A model generated the notes under the pieces. It was not told the origin of the DNA. It worked only from the letters and a program-made list of their open reading frames with translations, and ran no database searches. A stretch of 29,121 nucleotides of DNA, taken from positions 110,471 to 139,591 of the forward strand of contig BLXT01005746.1 of assembly GCA_019648995.1 (NCBI GenBank). The letters are read 5' to 3'. This DNA is from Plakobranchus ocellatus (taxonomy: Eukaryota; Mollusca; Gastropoda; Plakobranchidae). The first letter of the stretch is position 1; each line of letters opens with the position of its first letter. Below are positions 1 to 10,086 of this stretch, piece after piece. Both the position numbers and the translations under genes were made by a program.

Positions 1-95
1 CTTTGCTAACGAGATTGCACTTGGGGTTAGAGGATTTCTTTGAGATGACCATACATTCTGTTTTCTTTACATTCAAAGACAGAATAGTTAGAGTG
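1..95 (-). mobile_element. LINE reverse transcriptase fragment, C-terminal RT part
   Basis: Read on the minus strand, this stretch gives a peptide containing LSLNVKKTECM followed by SKKSSNPKCN. That matches the segment just after the YxDD box in non-LTR (LINE) reverse transcriptases. The same segment is present at 15290-15415 inside the longer LINE remnant next to the second receptor copy. Here it is cut off by the window start on one side and by minisatellite on the other, so it is separate from the LINE remnant at 1560-2300. It is a dead fragment. The clade is not determined. Confidence 0.7.
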
Positions 96-119
96 CATTC
101 TCACATTGATAGAGACCTA

Positions 120-430
120 ATATCAAGATAAATATACTTGATACTCACATAGAAAGCTAACACTAGGTTTAGAGGCTAGATACTCAAAATCATCGAAAAT
201 TTACACCAGGATAAAGAGGCTAGATACTCAATTGATAGAAGCTTAAGGCTAAGATAAGTAGGCTAGAAATTCACCTTGATAGAGATCTGACGTTAAGATA
301 TATTGATTGGATATTCACATTCATAGAGGTACAACACCAGTATCAATACGCTAAATACTCACATTGATGGAGACCTAAAACCACGGTAAATAGGCTGCAC
401 AATCATCTTGAGCAAGGCCTAGTGCCAGAA
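120..430. repeat. 44-bp minisatellite, degenerate array
   Basis: Diverged copies of a roughly 44-bp unit run through here. The unit carries the words 'gataaataggctagatactc' and 'ttgatagaggcctaacac'. The same unit recurs at 641-720, 8218-9490 and 24150-24480, and in reverse orientation at 24965-25500. Copies here are strongly decayed, with indels, which suggests an old array. Confidence 0.75.
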
Positions 431-640
431 TTAAGAGGCTGGCCCAATGCTTAGTTATTGCCATGTGTTCTTTTCAACACTGATTTTACCCGTGTGTTCG
501 ATGTGTAAATATTAGAATATGTTAGAAATTATTGTAAACATGCCTTATTTCTTTTTATTTTGAGTGTTTTCTTGGACTTTCGTGGCATCTTTGTTCTCAG
601 TTATAGTTTTTCGTAACCTTAGAACATTCATATTCGTACA
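431..640. other. Unassigned AT-rich stretch between minisatellite blocks
   Basis: No minisatellite unit, open frame or RNA gene can be recognised. It separates two blocks of the 44-bp repeat and may be an insertion into the array or a fully decayed part of it. Confidence 0.4.
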
Positions 641-720
641 GGCCTAACACCAGGATAAGTAGGTTAGATACTCACATTGATAAAGGCCTAACACGGGATA
701 AATAGACTGGATACTCATAT
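641..720. repeat. 44-bp minisatellite, short block
   Basis: Almost two units of the 44-bp repeat, close to the family consensus ('aggcctaacaccaggataag', 'gatactcacattgataaagg'). It abuts the 52-bp minisatellite directly near 720. This junction is one reason to think the repeat order is part of a duplicated block. Confidence 0.75.
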
Positions 721-1450
721 TGGTAACGCGGAGCAGATTTAACATCGGAGTCAACGAACTATAGGGACCGCGGACTATTGGGGCCCACACAAAAAGAGCA
801 TGATACATTATACATTGAACCTCATAGTTAATGTAACTGAGAGCCATAAGAAAAATAGCTTGAGACACATAAATCTGAGGGGCCCGCACAACAAGAGCAT
901 GAGATACATTAAATCTCATAATGAGCGGAACTGAGGGAGCCATACAAAAAAGAATGTGAGATAAGTATCGGAGAGAATAGCCCATAAGGACTCACCCAAG
1001 GAACGGTAGATGAACGTCATAAATAGCGAGCCAGAGGAACCTTCACAAAACGCGTGTGAGGTAAACCTCAGAGCGCATAGACAAAAGGGACCCACACGTA
1101 AAGAACATGAAATATACCTTACAGTGGACAGAATACAGGCAACAGCTCATAAAAAACTTGTGATACACCTCCTGATGAACGGATATGAGGGACCCAACAC
1201 ATATAGGGTATGAAATACACCTTGTGAAGAACGGATTTGAGAGACCCAACACATATAGAACGTGAGATAAACCTCGCTGTGAACTGAATTTACAAACCTA
1301 CGTAAAAAGAGAAAAATATGAATCTCTTCATTTCGGACTTGAAGGACCAACCAAAAAGCGTGCGAAGCAAACCTCACAGTGAACAGATTAAAGGAACTCA
1401 CACATAAAAAGCGCGAGATACTGCTCAGGGTGAATGATGATTTGTAGAGA
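721..1450. repeat. 52-bp minisatellite array
   Basis: About a dozen diverged units of about 52 bp. They show recurring words such as 'gagggacccaacacatatag' and 'gtgagataaacctc'. Two adjacent units at roughly 1178-1280 align over 52 bp. The open frames on both strands here follow from the repetition and resemble no protein. A matching array lies at 14341-15035, again directly upstream of a LINE remnant and a receptor copy. Confidence 0.75.
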
Positions 1451-1559
1451 TTCACAGAATTTAATCCCGCATATATCAGAACAAGTGGGGGACAATTGGG
1501 ATTTTGATATTCGGCCTGTTAATGATTTATTGAATTGAAACAAAAAAGCCGTATTATTT

Positions 1560-2300
1560 TAGCTTATTAAAAACTTTGTATTGATGCGTTTGGTGTGCTA
1601 ACTTTTTGGCAAAATCTTATTCATCTTTAGGTGCCTAGACATTGGCGATCATGTTTCTCCAGTCAAATCTATTCTCAGTGTAACAAAGAAGATGCTGTAG
1701 CTACTATTACCTAATGCCCATGAGTTAAGACTTTCAATAAAAGTATTTTCTGTCTACCGCTACTGCAAGAATGCTTCAGATAATTTCACTATCAAGGTTA
1801 AGAACAACAGGATATATTCACATTACTATCTCACTCCTCTTTTGACGGATTTGAAATCGCTATGTTCTCCTTCTATTTTTACAGATGCAGTTTAATCCCA
1901 GTACAAATTTCTAATTCTTCTCAGATCTTTCGCATTAATGTCTAATTTTACTAGTATAAGAACAGATCTACTTGTTTTACTTTATCAAAGGCCTTAAAAT
2001 AATCAATGAAGCAAAGATGGAGATTTGTTTGCAGTTGTATACACCTTTCCGTAAGAATTGACAAAATGCACATTGTATTTCTAGTCCCATTATTAGGCAT
2101 CAAGCCAAACTATTTTGCGGATGTTTCTGGTATTAGATTCTTGCACATGGTATGCATCAAAACACATAAGAGGAGTTTTGTAAATGGCTCTATTAAATAG
2201 TTTTTCTATGAAGTTCAGATCCTATCGCTTTTGTTTTATAGGCACTACTATAAAAACAGATTTACAAAGATCTTGTGCAATTGTATCACTATCATGTATT
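1560..2300 (-). mobile_element. Decayed LINE reverse transcriptase (copy next to receptor 1)
   Basis: Minus-strand translation in shifting frames gives recognisable non-LTR reverse transcriptase blocks in the right order. QDLCKSVFIVVP lies near 2235-2280, the conserved FIDYFKAFDKV motif near 1980-2010, and a stretch with RRIRNLYWD then ASVKIEGEHSDFKS near 1840-1930. A WRNMIANV C-terminal end lies near 1650-1680. Stops and frameshifts separate the blocks, and the YxDD region cannot be followed. The remnant sits directly 3' of the intact receptor. A sister remnant sits in the same place beside the pseudogene, so the insertion probably predates the duplication. Confidence 0.75.
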
Positions 2301-2741
2301 AGATTTGGCTATTAATTGGGGGAAATTCAAAACCTAAAAAGTATAACAGAAAACAGCGTTTAATCGACAGGCCTTTCAGTAATGCATCTTGCCAAATGAG
2401 AAATCAACCTGCTTATGATATCTCCAATAATAATTCCAAAGTATTGGCAATATCTTTACAGGAAGAAATCAGTTATCCGGAAGGCTTCTTCTGCTTACAG
2501 CTAATCAATTTCAGTATCTTAGGCCATGGATTATTTTGAAAATGTAAACATGAATGATCTTACTTGTTGAGAAAACAACAACTCACATTACAATAAAAAT
2601 AATGTCGAAGTAACAAAAAGAACTGTGAAGCAATGGAAGATAGTTAAAGCTCATTTATCAGAACTATATCAAAATGTAGCGTAAAAAAGCTCTCCGTTCA
2701 GTTCTTCTCATTTCTTAATTACGATCTAATGTTTGAAGATA
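2301..2741. other. 3' flank of receptor 1, part of the duplicated block
   Basis: Non-coding on inspection. The stretch aligns well with 16061-16503, downstream of the receptor pseudogene, so it belongs to the same duplication. No canonical AATAAA was seen immediately after the stop codon on the minus strand. Some of it may be the decayed 5' part of the neighbouring LINE, but no clear LINE motif is readable. Confidence 0.55.
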
Positions 2742-3884
2742 TTATTGCCTTTTTTCCCTCCTCATTACTGATTTGACAGTTGTTCTAAAGGCGCCATTAA
2801 ATCTGAAGTAGACAAAGAAATTCACAAGAGCGTTGATACAATCGTTGACGTTTAGGCCAAGATATGTGGCATCGAAAAGGTTCCTGTTTTGTCCCCGATC
2901 GGTAAAGCGAGGCTCAACCAGGTTTACAATAGACAGCGTCATTCTGGGGGTCACACAGATTATGTGGATCAACACTACGATGACTGATTGCTTAATAGCG
3001 CGGATTTCTTTCTTGAGTCTCTTCTTCTGTCTCTCGTTTAATTCTGGGATAACTTGTCTATTCTGTATCTTACTCTCGTCATTGTGTTCACCAGGCCTCA
3101 AAACATTTCCTGGTGCTTTTGTTTCTTTTGTCCGATCTTCATTGTCAGGCTTAGATTTGTCGGCAGATGGCTGGAGGGAGGAGAGAACTCTCAGTTTTCT
3201 TGAAGACACGATCCCGTATGCCGTGACAATAAGGCATGTTCCCATGACCACTTGCTCAGTGAATAAAAAACCAATCTTAACAAAGAAGGTGAAAAATTGA
3301 TCTGCTGGAGTGAAAGTGGATGTGAAATATAACCTTAGGATACTGGAGTTTGTTTGCGGGTCTGTCACCAAGAGTAGACGCATGGAAGCTACAGAGGGCA
3401 GAGTGCAGGCCAGAAAGATGACAACTAAGGCAGTTATAACCGCTAGAGATTTGTTCCTGGTGAAGAAATTTCGAGCAAAAAATGGAAATGCAACACAGAC
3501 AGCTCTCTGAATAGCGATGTAGGTCGTGATGGCTGCCGAGATATCGATTGATGTATAAAGCAAGCGGAATATTAGAAAGTTAAACGGAATCACCCAATGC
3601 CCAGCTGGGCTGATAAGCGAGTACAATGCAGTACAAGCGCAGTACAACAAAGTGGTCATAGAGAGCAAGTCAGTCACACTGAGGCAGAAGAAGCAGGCAG
3701 AGACGCTGTCGATCAGCCCTATAGTGTAAAATGTAAGGATGTTTAAGATGTTTGCACAGACTGCATGCAGACCGATAATCACAATGAGGCTCCAAAGCAT
3801 AAATGCGATATACAAGTAAACTTCATCGCTGAGTATTTGAACTTCTTGAAAGTTTCTGGTGTTCGCTTGTATCGTGGCATTCAT
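2742..3884 (-). CDS. Class A GPCR, molluscan chemosensory-receptor type, single exon
   Basis: The 380-residue protein has seven hydrophobic segments, so it is an integral plasma-membrane receptor that should couple to a heterotrimeric G protein. TM1 is about 24-50 with N45/N48. TM2 has LSVTDLL with D72 at the usual acidic site. TM3 ends in IQRAVCVAFPF (125-135), TM4 is about 146-165 and TM5 about 198-225. A long, charged third intracellular loop (228-297) precedes TM6, which has ICVTPR (309-314). TM7 ends NFFVY (355-359) in place of NPxxY. The pattern 'ILTF..IGL.DSV....LSVTDL' near TM1-TM2 is typical of intronless Aplysia and sacoglossan chemosensory receptors. The Asp/Glu of the DRY motif is Gln126, and no extracellular Cys pair is visible around TM3. 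The start was chosen as the first Met before a short polar N-terminus, and the pseudogene copy begins with the same MNAT. The ligand is unknown. A peptide or amine receptor is the alternative. Confidence 0.9.
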   Translation of the reverse strand: MNATIQANTRNFQEVQILSDEVYLYIAFMLWSLIVIIGLHAVCANILNILTFYTIGLIDSVSACFFCLSVTDLLSMTTLLYCACTALYSLISPAGHWVIPFNFLIFRLLYTSIDISAAITTYIAIQRAVCVAFPFFARNFFTRNKSLAVITALVVIFLACTLPSVASMRLLLVTDPQTNSSILRLYFTSTFTPADQFFTFFVKIGFLFTEQVVMGTCLIVTAYGIVSSRKLRVLSSLQPSADKSKPDNEDRTKETKAPGNVLRPGEHNDESKIQNRQVIPELNERQKKRLKKEIRAIKQSVIVVLIHIICVTPRMTLSIVNLVEPRFTDRGQNRNLFDATYLGLNVNDCINALVNFFVYFRFNGAFRTTVKSVMRREKRQ

Positions 3885-5325
3885 TTTGCAGGTTTATGAG
3901 GAAGAACTGAAGTGAAATATTGTAGTGGCAATAATTTTTGAACGCAAAAATATAACGTCTACGTATAAATGTAAATTTTAAAATCAAAGCAGTCCAATTA
4001 GAAATAATCAAATAGTGAGCGAAAGATTTGTTTTTTCCCAAGCCTTTAGATGCCTGAGTAATTGAAATCTAAAATACCATTCGCTTGTCTTTTTGCATCT
4101 CATTTGGCGTCGGTTTTATTACCTCTTAATGTATTATATAGAGAAAAATATAAAGATCACCCAACAGTTGTTTTAATACCGTGTGCTGTCCACTGGTGTC
4201 GTTTTATATCTGCTAGTATAAGACTAGAGGCATTTAAAGTTTTTGTAATAGATTTTTGATATTTCAAAGATTGGGTCTGTTTAAATAAATCTCTTATTTG
4301 AGCGTGAGTTATAGAATTTTTGCTGTAATTAATTCTACACTAGCAGAGCTCTTGAGTTATGCTGCTTTATATCATAAATCATTAAAATGGCAATAGCCTT
4401 AGAGCCACATTATTACTAGTGCTAGGCAGATTAATGAGACTGTTTTTCTTTGTGCTTGGCAATTTTTTAATAACCTTCTCTAAATATCACAATGATTTAC
4501 AGCCATATAACTTCATACCTTTGCTTTGTCATCTTGCATTAGGAAAGGCAAATTATTTATCCTAATTTTTTGCGCCTGGGTATTTTTTTAAATAACTTTT
4601 TTCCAATAATATACCTCTTACTGGTTCTCAATATGGGTATTCCATCGGGTGCTTTTTGTTTCCCTTTTACAATTAATATAAATTAGTCATATTCTAAGCA
4701 TAGATCGGGCAATTACGGAAGCATAAACCAATTTTATTCACATGAGCCTAAGCTTGTTGTGTCGCATCAAAATGAAAAAAATTACTAATTGGGAAGTTGG
4801 TAAAAATGGTTTTTCAGTTATCGTTTTTCAAAAAACAAGGCCAAAATTATCCACAACGCAGATATTAGCATAATTATCAACTGAGAAGAAGAAATTCATC
4901 TTGGCTAATGATGCAGCCAATTATCAATGCCAGTTATTGTGGCTGTTTCGACAGCAACTCTTTGTCTCTCACCCTGTTTGCTCTTGTAGGATATTGACTT
5001 GGAAGACGTTGCTTTAATGTTAGTAAATTATTTGTTTAATTTGTTAAACTAGTGGTAACGAGGCAGTTGTGTGCGATTAGATTATTAAAGAGACCATCAT
5101 TTAGTTTATCCTGAAACCTTTAATGATAGTTAAAAAAGGTGAATTCATTATCGGCCAAGATACAAGCAGTAAGATCAATAATGTGGCAGCTCTAATCAAC
5201 ACAGGCCTAGATCATCCCCCTTGTCATTCAAGAACACTGTAGGTCTATACTCACGCGTAATGGAAAGTCAACTTACAAATTATAAATGTCAGTCTACAAA
5301 ATCGCAGCTAATAGATTCAAATAAT
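3885..5325. other. 5' flank of receptor 1; distal part shared with the pseudogene flank
   Basis: No gene seen. Positions 3885-4415 are unique within the window. From 4416 on, the sequence aligns with 17609-18615 upstream of the pseudogene ('ctagtgctaggcagattaat' here against 'ctagtgacaggcaatttatt' there). Any promoter for the receptor should lie here on the minus strand, but no TATA box or initiator could be assigned with confidence. An AT-rich open frame at 4062-4259 has no recognisable content. Confidence 0.6.
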
Positions 5326-6513
5326 TATGTTTTTTTTCTCAAATTTTTCTTTAGCGCGTGACTATTTAGAGTACGTTCCACAATACAATATTATAATCGG
5401 AAGAGGCTAATGGGTCTCACAAAGGAGTGTTTTGGAGGCAATAAGTAGACTAGTATTTCGACCAATATTTGTGACAAAGGCTGAGGTTCATTGTTTCTGA
5501 ATAAAGCTAGGCTTGAAAACAATTGGTCTAAGATTTATTCGAAATCGGAACACAACAGAGTACTCTGTTCTGATCAGAGAACTGCTTGTGTGGGCCGCAC
5601 GAAATGTTTTCTCTTTGGAAAGATCAAATATTTTTAATACATGCGACAAAAAAAACAAAAAAAAAAAACAGCGGAGGTCACGAAATCATTGTTTTATCCT
5701 GATTAGGTCTAAAACCATAATTCTGGACCTTCAAACGGAGAATGTGCAGAACGGTCATGCAACCGGTAACTTCTTTCCAAAACGCAGAATTTCTTTTTTA
5801 TATCCAGAGCAGAATCATATCTTTTTAGTTGATCTCAAGATCAAGGTCCCTTACACTAATTACGTGTTCGTCAATCCAAATATGTGTAACCTGGCCAAGT
5901 TGAATACAGTTACAATTTTTTGTGATGGCATTCTGCCTCAAAACTGCGTGAGAATTATTTTTTCAGGGTTTTAATCTGGCTGCCCAGCACATCTTAATAA
6001 AAATGATTTCCTTTCCTTCTTTTTGTAAAAAGTTGTGTGATAGGGAGAAAAAAATTGGATGATAGAGAGAGAATCCTATTTATTGTTTGGGGAGTTAAAA
6101 TATTTGCATTGTATCCTTACTCTGCAAACATATCATGGCTCCTTGCAATACTTGAATGCAGCAAAGTTTGAAAGACCTAGGATAATGAGGTGCGCTTTGG
6201 CTTTACAATCATAGACTTTTAATATTGAATACATTAAAGGGAGCGAGAATGTTGGCTCAATTATTTCTTAAGTTGAGTTCAGTAATTTTGTATCTTAATG
6301 GTTAACGTCACCCAATATATTTCAAAATTTCACTTGTTATGATGATGTACGTGCTATTTAACATGTTCATTATGCCTGGTTAATGAAACTGCTACATAAG
6401 TCTATGTTTAAAGATTTTTTTCTTGTTTATGACGGCTTGATGATAGTTATTCTTGACTTAAGAATATCTGTTAAACAATTTGTAATTTTTGTGAATTTTG
6501 CGTATGAAAAATT
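5326..6513. other. Unassigned intergenic stretch with one long uncharacterised open frame
   Basis: This lies between the duplicated receptor block and the SINE. It contains a 153-codon plus-strand open frame at 5513-5974, with a lysine-rich run coded by an A-tract and no recognisable domain, signal peptide or membrane segment. Codon content looks like AT-rich non-coding DNA. The remainder holds nothing I recognise. Confidence 0.4.
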
Positions 6514-6697
6514 CATAAGTACGGGTGGGTTGGGTTTTTGTATATAGCCAGTCCACAACAAGGTGATATCAGGCTTTTAGGCCCTCCGTCAGGCCGGGAC
6601 GCCGATGGTGGGGCTCGAACCCGCGACAGAATGGTCCCTGCAGATCTCAGGGCGGACTTACAAGCCACTGTGCCACCGAAGCCCCCATAAGTACGGG
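6514..6697 (-). mobile_element. tRNA-derived SINE with 12-bp target-site duplication
   Basis: On the minus strand the element begins 'ggggcttcggtggcacagtg' and carries a near-consensus polymerase III box A (tggcacagtgg, 6665-6675) and box B (gggttcgagcc, 6611-6621). The body is 6526-6685. The 12-bp repeat 'cataagtacggg' flanks it exactly at 6514-6525 and 6686-6697, showing insertion by target-primed reverse transcription. Read as codons, the minus strand spells [15 protein letters not shown] and [12 protein letters not shown] recall peptide tails like this in many predicted sacoglossan sea-slug proteins, which supports the taxon guess. It is non-coding and mobilised by LINE machinery. Confidence 0.9.
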
Positions 6698-8217
6698 CGA
6701 AAGTGACAATTGGTTGCTGTGAATTGAGTCTAAATCTCGATGGATCTCTAGACTCGGAACAGATGATATTGTGGTTTGGCCTTGTTTATTTGTTATGTTG
6801 AGTGATTTTGAGTAGGCCTAGCTTTGATTTAGGAAAGTACTATTTCGGCATTGGCTTTGTTAACTCTTTTAGATATAGGGATTTCTTGACGGTTTCGAAG
6901 GTGTGTCAGCAGGAAGATTACATGAAGTTGTTAGATCATGTCCATGGAATGTGTGTGTGAAGGGAAGTTTGATTGACCTATATTTTAGCTGACCTTGATG
7001 GTATAATCCCGTGAATCTAGTACATTCTGGTTATATTCTAGAAAGAACCGGTTATGTTTATGTGAACTAACTAGTTTATGCATTGAAATTTATTACTTTC
7101 TAGAACCTGTGGGTGGTGGACATTTAGGAATCGTTGCGAGATCGCTGGAGGGAGTTTGCAGAGACCGCTGAAAGGCAAACCGCTGATGTTTGAGAGCTTA
7201 TAGATCTAAACAGTTGTAGAAATTAAAATGGTGTTCCGAAAATGTTCCTGATTCAAATTAATGTACATTAATTGTTCAATTTTCGGCAAGTCATAAAGTG
7301 ACCTTTGTTCTTCCGTCTATTTAAAAGAACTCATTGTGACAGGCAGTGTTAAACTAGATCTATAACTAAACATAATTAAACCATTTGTGATATATCCACA
7401 TTATAAGCCATATTAGCTATGTGATAAGCCAATATGTTTTGTTTTACACATCGGAGTCATGTGTATCAAAATTATTCTATCAGGCCGACAACAGGGTTGT
7501 CATTTGGATAACACGATGGTGCTATTCGTAAATCGATACATCCCCTCGTTTGTCGTCCATTTGTTTAGAATACAAGCTAAGGAACAGAATAGGCATTACC
7601 TGTTTAGCTACTCAAACACCTACTGGACTGTCGTGTTATTGTTTTATCTAGGAACTTTAAAATTCTCCTTACATCGTTATCACAGGTTATTTTCAAACAT
7701 TTTGGCACTAGTTAGAGACAACTTATTTTTTTCACACATCAAAGAAAAATCAGAATATTTTCTCGAAAGTGCATCTGTTTTCTTCTTGGCCACACGTTCT
7801 ATTCCTGAAATAAAAATGTGACGAAAAGGTGCGGCCTGGAATATATTAAAGGTCCATTTTCTTGGTAACGTTGGATCGGAGGGGAGAGAGGGAAGGAGAT
7901 CTGACAGATTTGCACATAATGGTGATAAAAATGGAGTATTTTTTTACAATTCGGCGTTGCCTTGTTTTGCAATCAAAGTTTGCATTTGACCTGCCTAGAA
8001 ACGAATCTAATCTGATGAAGTAAAGCATTTTGAAGGAAGAAATATGTGCCGCCTTAACATTAATGATTTTCACAGTTTAAAAAACCGAACAAAAAAAAAA
8101 ACAAAGAAATGTTTTCTTTGTTCTCTTCACTTCTATTCATCATATCTTTTGTTTTCTGTTTTGAAATGTTTATTCAAGTATTTTACTTCTGTTTTAAATC
8201 AGTAGTTTGGTGAAAGA
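6698..8217 (+). repeat. Repeat B copy 1 (unclassified dispersed repeat)
   Basis: About 1.5 kb that aligns with 22840-24150 in direct orientation. Its distal part aligns with 25500-26160 in reverse, and its beginning with 28640-28908. Shared landmarks are 'gattttgagtaggcctag', 'gagaccgctgaaag', 'tctatttaaaagaac', 'aaattctccttacatcg' and 'taacgttgga'. Each copy that reaches its distal end runs into the 44-bp minisatellite. No transposase, RT or terminal repeats were recognised. A 120-codon open frame at 7459-7821 is partly matched in the inverted copy but missing from copy 2, so coding is doubtful. Confidence 0.7.
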
Positions 8218-9490
8218 TACCAGAATAGGCTGGATACTAACATTGATTAATGAGCTAGATACTCACATTGCTGGAGGCCTAACATAAGGATAAATAGTCG
8301 AAATGCTCACATTGATAGAAGCCAAACACCAAGAAAAATAGCCTAGTTACTCATATAGACAGAGGCGTAACACCAAAATAAATAGAGCAGATACTCACAT
8401 TGATAGAGGTATGACAGCAGGATCAATAGTTAGATGCTCACGTGGATAGAGGCCTAACACAAGGATAATAGGCTGGTTGCTCTCTCTACAGGTCTCATAC
8501 CAGGATAGATAGACTGGATATTCACATCGATAGAAACATAACACCAGGATAGATAGACTAGATACTCACATCGATAGAAACATACCACCTGGATAGAAAG
8601 ACTGGATACTCACATCGGTAGAAACATAACACCAGAATAGAATGACTGGACGCCCACATCGATAGAAACATAGCACAAGGATAGATAGACTGGACGCCTA
8701 CATCGATAGAAACATAACACCAGGATAGATAGACTGGATATTCACATCGATAGAAACATAAAAAAAACACCAAGATAGAAAGACTGGATACCCACATCGG
8801 TAGAAACATAACACCAGGATAGATAGACTGGATATTCACATCGATAGAAACATAAAAAAACCACCAAGATAGAAAGACTGGATGCCCACATCGACAGAAA
8901 CATAACACCAGGATAGATAGACTGGATATTCACATCGATAGAAACATAAAAAAAACACCAAGATAGAAAGACTGGATGCCCACATCGATAGAAACATAAC
9001 AAAATGGATAGATAGACTGGATGCCCACATCGATAGAAACATAACACCAAGATAGACAGACTAGATACTCACATCAATAGAACCATAACACCAGGATAGA
9101 CAGACTAGATACTCATTTCGATGGTATAAATAGATTGGATACCTCATCGATAGAACCATAAGCGCAGGGTAAATAGATTGGATACTCACATCAATAGAAT
9201 CATAAGCGCAGGATAAATAGATTGGATACTCACATCGATAGAGTCCCACCACGAGGTTTATGGGTGGGATACTCATATATAGTCATATCATCAGGATAAA
9301 CTGCTAGGTTGCTCATATTGAAAGAGGTCAAACACCAGGATATTTAGGCTGGTTGCACTTTTTGAAAAAGATCTAACATAGAAAAGATAGACTAGAGCCT
9401 AAACACCATAATATATATTCTAGAAACTCGCTTTGATAGAGCCCTAAAACTAAGATAAATAGACTTGATACTCACATTGAGGAAGGTCTA
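8218..9490. repeat. 44-bp minisatellite, main array
   Basis: About 28 units of the 44-bp repeat directly follow repeat B. The central part (8500-9060) is the most homogeneous, with the unit 'gatagatagactggatattc' plus 'acatcgatagaaacataaca'. From 8723 a two-unit higher-order repeat of 94 bp is visible, with starts at 8723, 8817 and 8911. In it, one monomer of each pair carries an extra A-run. The open frames on the minus strand here are by-products of the period and look like no protein. Both edges are more diverged than the centre, as expected if the array turns over by unequal exchange. Confidence 0.9.
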
Positions 9491-10086
9491 AAACTCTTGG
9501 GTGAGTAGCGCCCCTTCGCTAGAGATGAAGGTAGGTCTTGCTTACTCAAGAGTGAGCAGCACCCCTTTGCTAGAGGAGTAGGTCTTGCCTACCCTAGAGT
9601 GAGCAGCACCCCTTCACTGGAGAAGATAGGTCTTGCTTACCCTAAAGTGAACCGTGCCCCTTCGCTAGAGGAGGTAGGTCTCTCCCACATTAGAGTGAGC
9701 AGTGCCCCTTCGCTAGAAGAGGTAGGTCTCGCCTGCCCTAAAGTGAGCAGCGCCCCATCGCTAGAGGAGGTAGGTCTTGCTTACCCTAAAGTGAACCGTG
9801 CCCCTTCGCTAGAGGAGGTAGGTCTCTCCCACATTAGAGTGAGCAGTGCCCCTTCGCTAGAAGAGATAGGTCTTGCCTACTCTAGAGTGAGCAGCGCCCG
9901 TTCACTGGAGAAGGCAGGTGTTGCCTACCTTGGAGTGAGCAGCGCCCGTTCACTGGAGAAGGCAGGTGTTGCCTATCTTAGAGTGAGCAGCGCTCGTTCA
10001 CTGGAGAAGGCAGGTGTTGCCTACCTTAGAGTGAGCAGCGCCCGTTCACTGGAGAAGGCAGGTGTTGCCTACCTTAGAGTGAGCAC
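9491..10086. repeat. 48-bp satellite, first array
   Basis: About 12 units of a 48-bp repeat. The unit is a multiple of three, so the plus strand stays open as a 16-residue repeat such as SSARSLEKAGVAYLRV. The early units read SSAPSLEEVGLAYPKV instead. A three-unit higher-order period of 144 bp is visible, with 'gtgaaccgtgcccc' starting at 9647 and 9791. Most units contain an inverted repeat, aaggtagg or a variant, then a 5-base loop, then cctacctt. The array ends abruptly at 'gtgagcac' (10079-10086). Translation of a satellite like this is possible but unproven. Confidence 0.9.

Noticed and set aside
641..1450. A CRISPR-like array, given regularly spaced repeats.
   Set aside because: The whole unit repeats with no unique spacers, the context is an animal genome and there are no cas genes.
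2833..3510. Plus-strand open frames of 155 and 66 codons.
   Set aside because: They are antisense shadows of the receptor gene. The same shadows occur opposite the pseudogene.
7459..7821. A 120-codon frame in repeat B, partly in phase with a frame in the inverted copy at 25959-26156.
   Set aside because: Copy 2 lacks much of the region and the two frames differ by frame-breaking indels. The similarity is explained by shared repeat DNA.
8558..9276. Several overlapping minus-strand frames of 68-116 codons with repeated VSIDV-type and YLSWCY-type words.
   Set aside because: They come from the 44-bp minisatellite read in different frames. There is no consistent protein and no start context.
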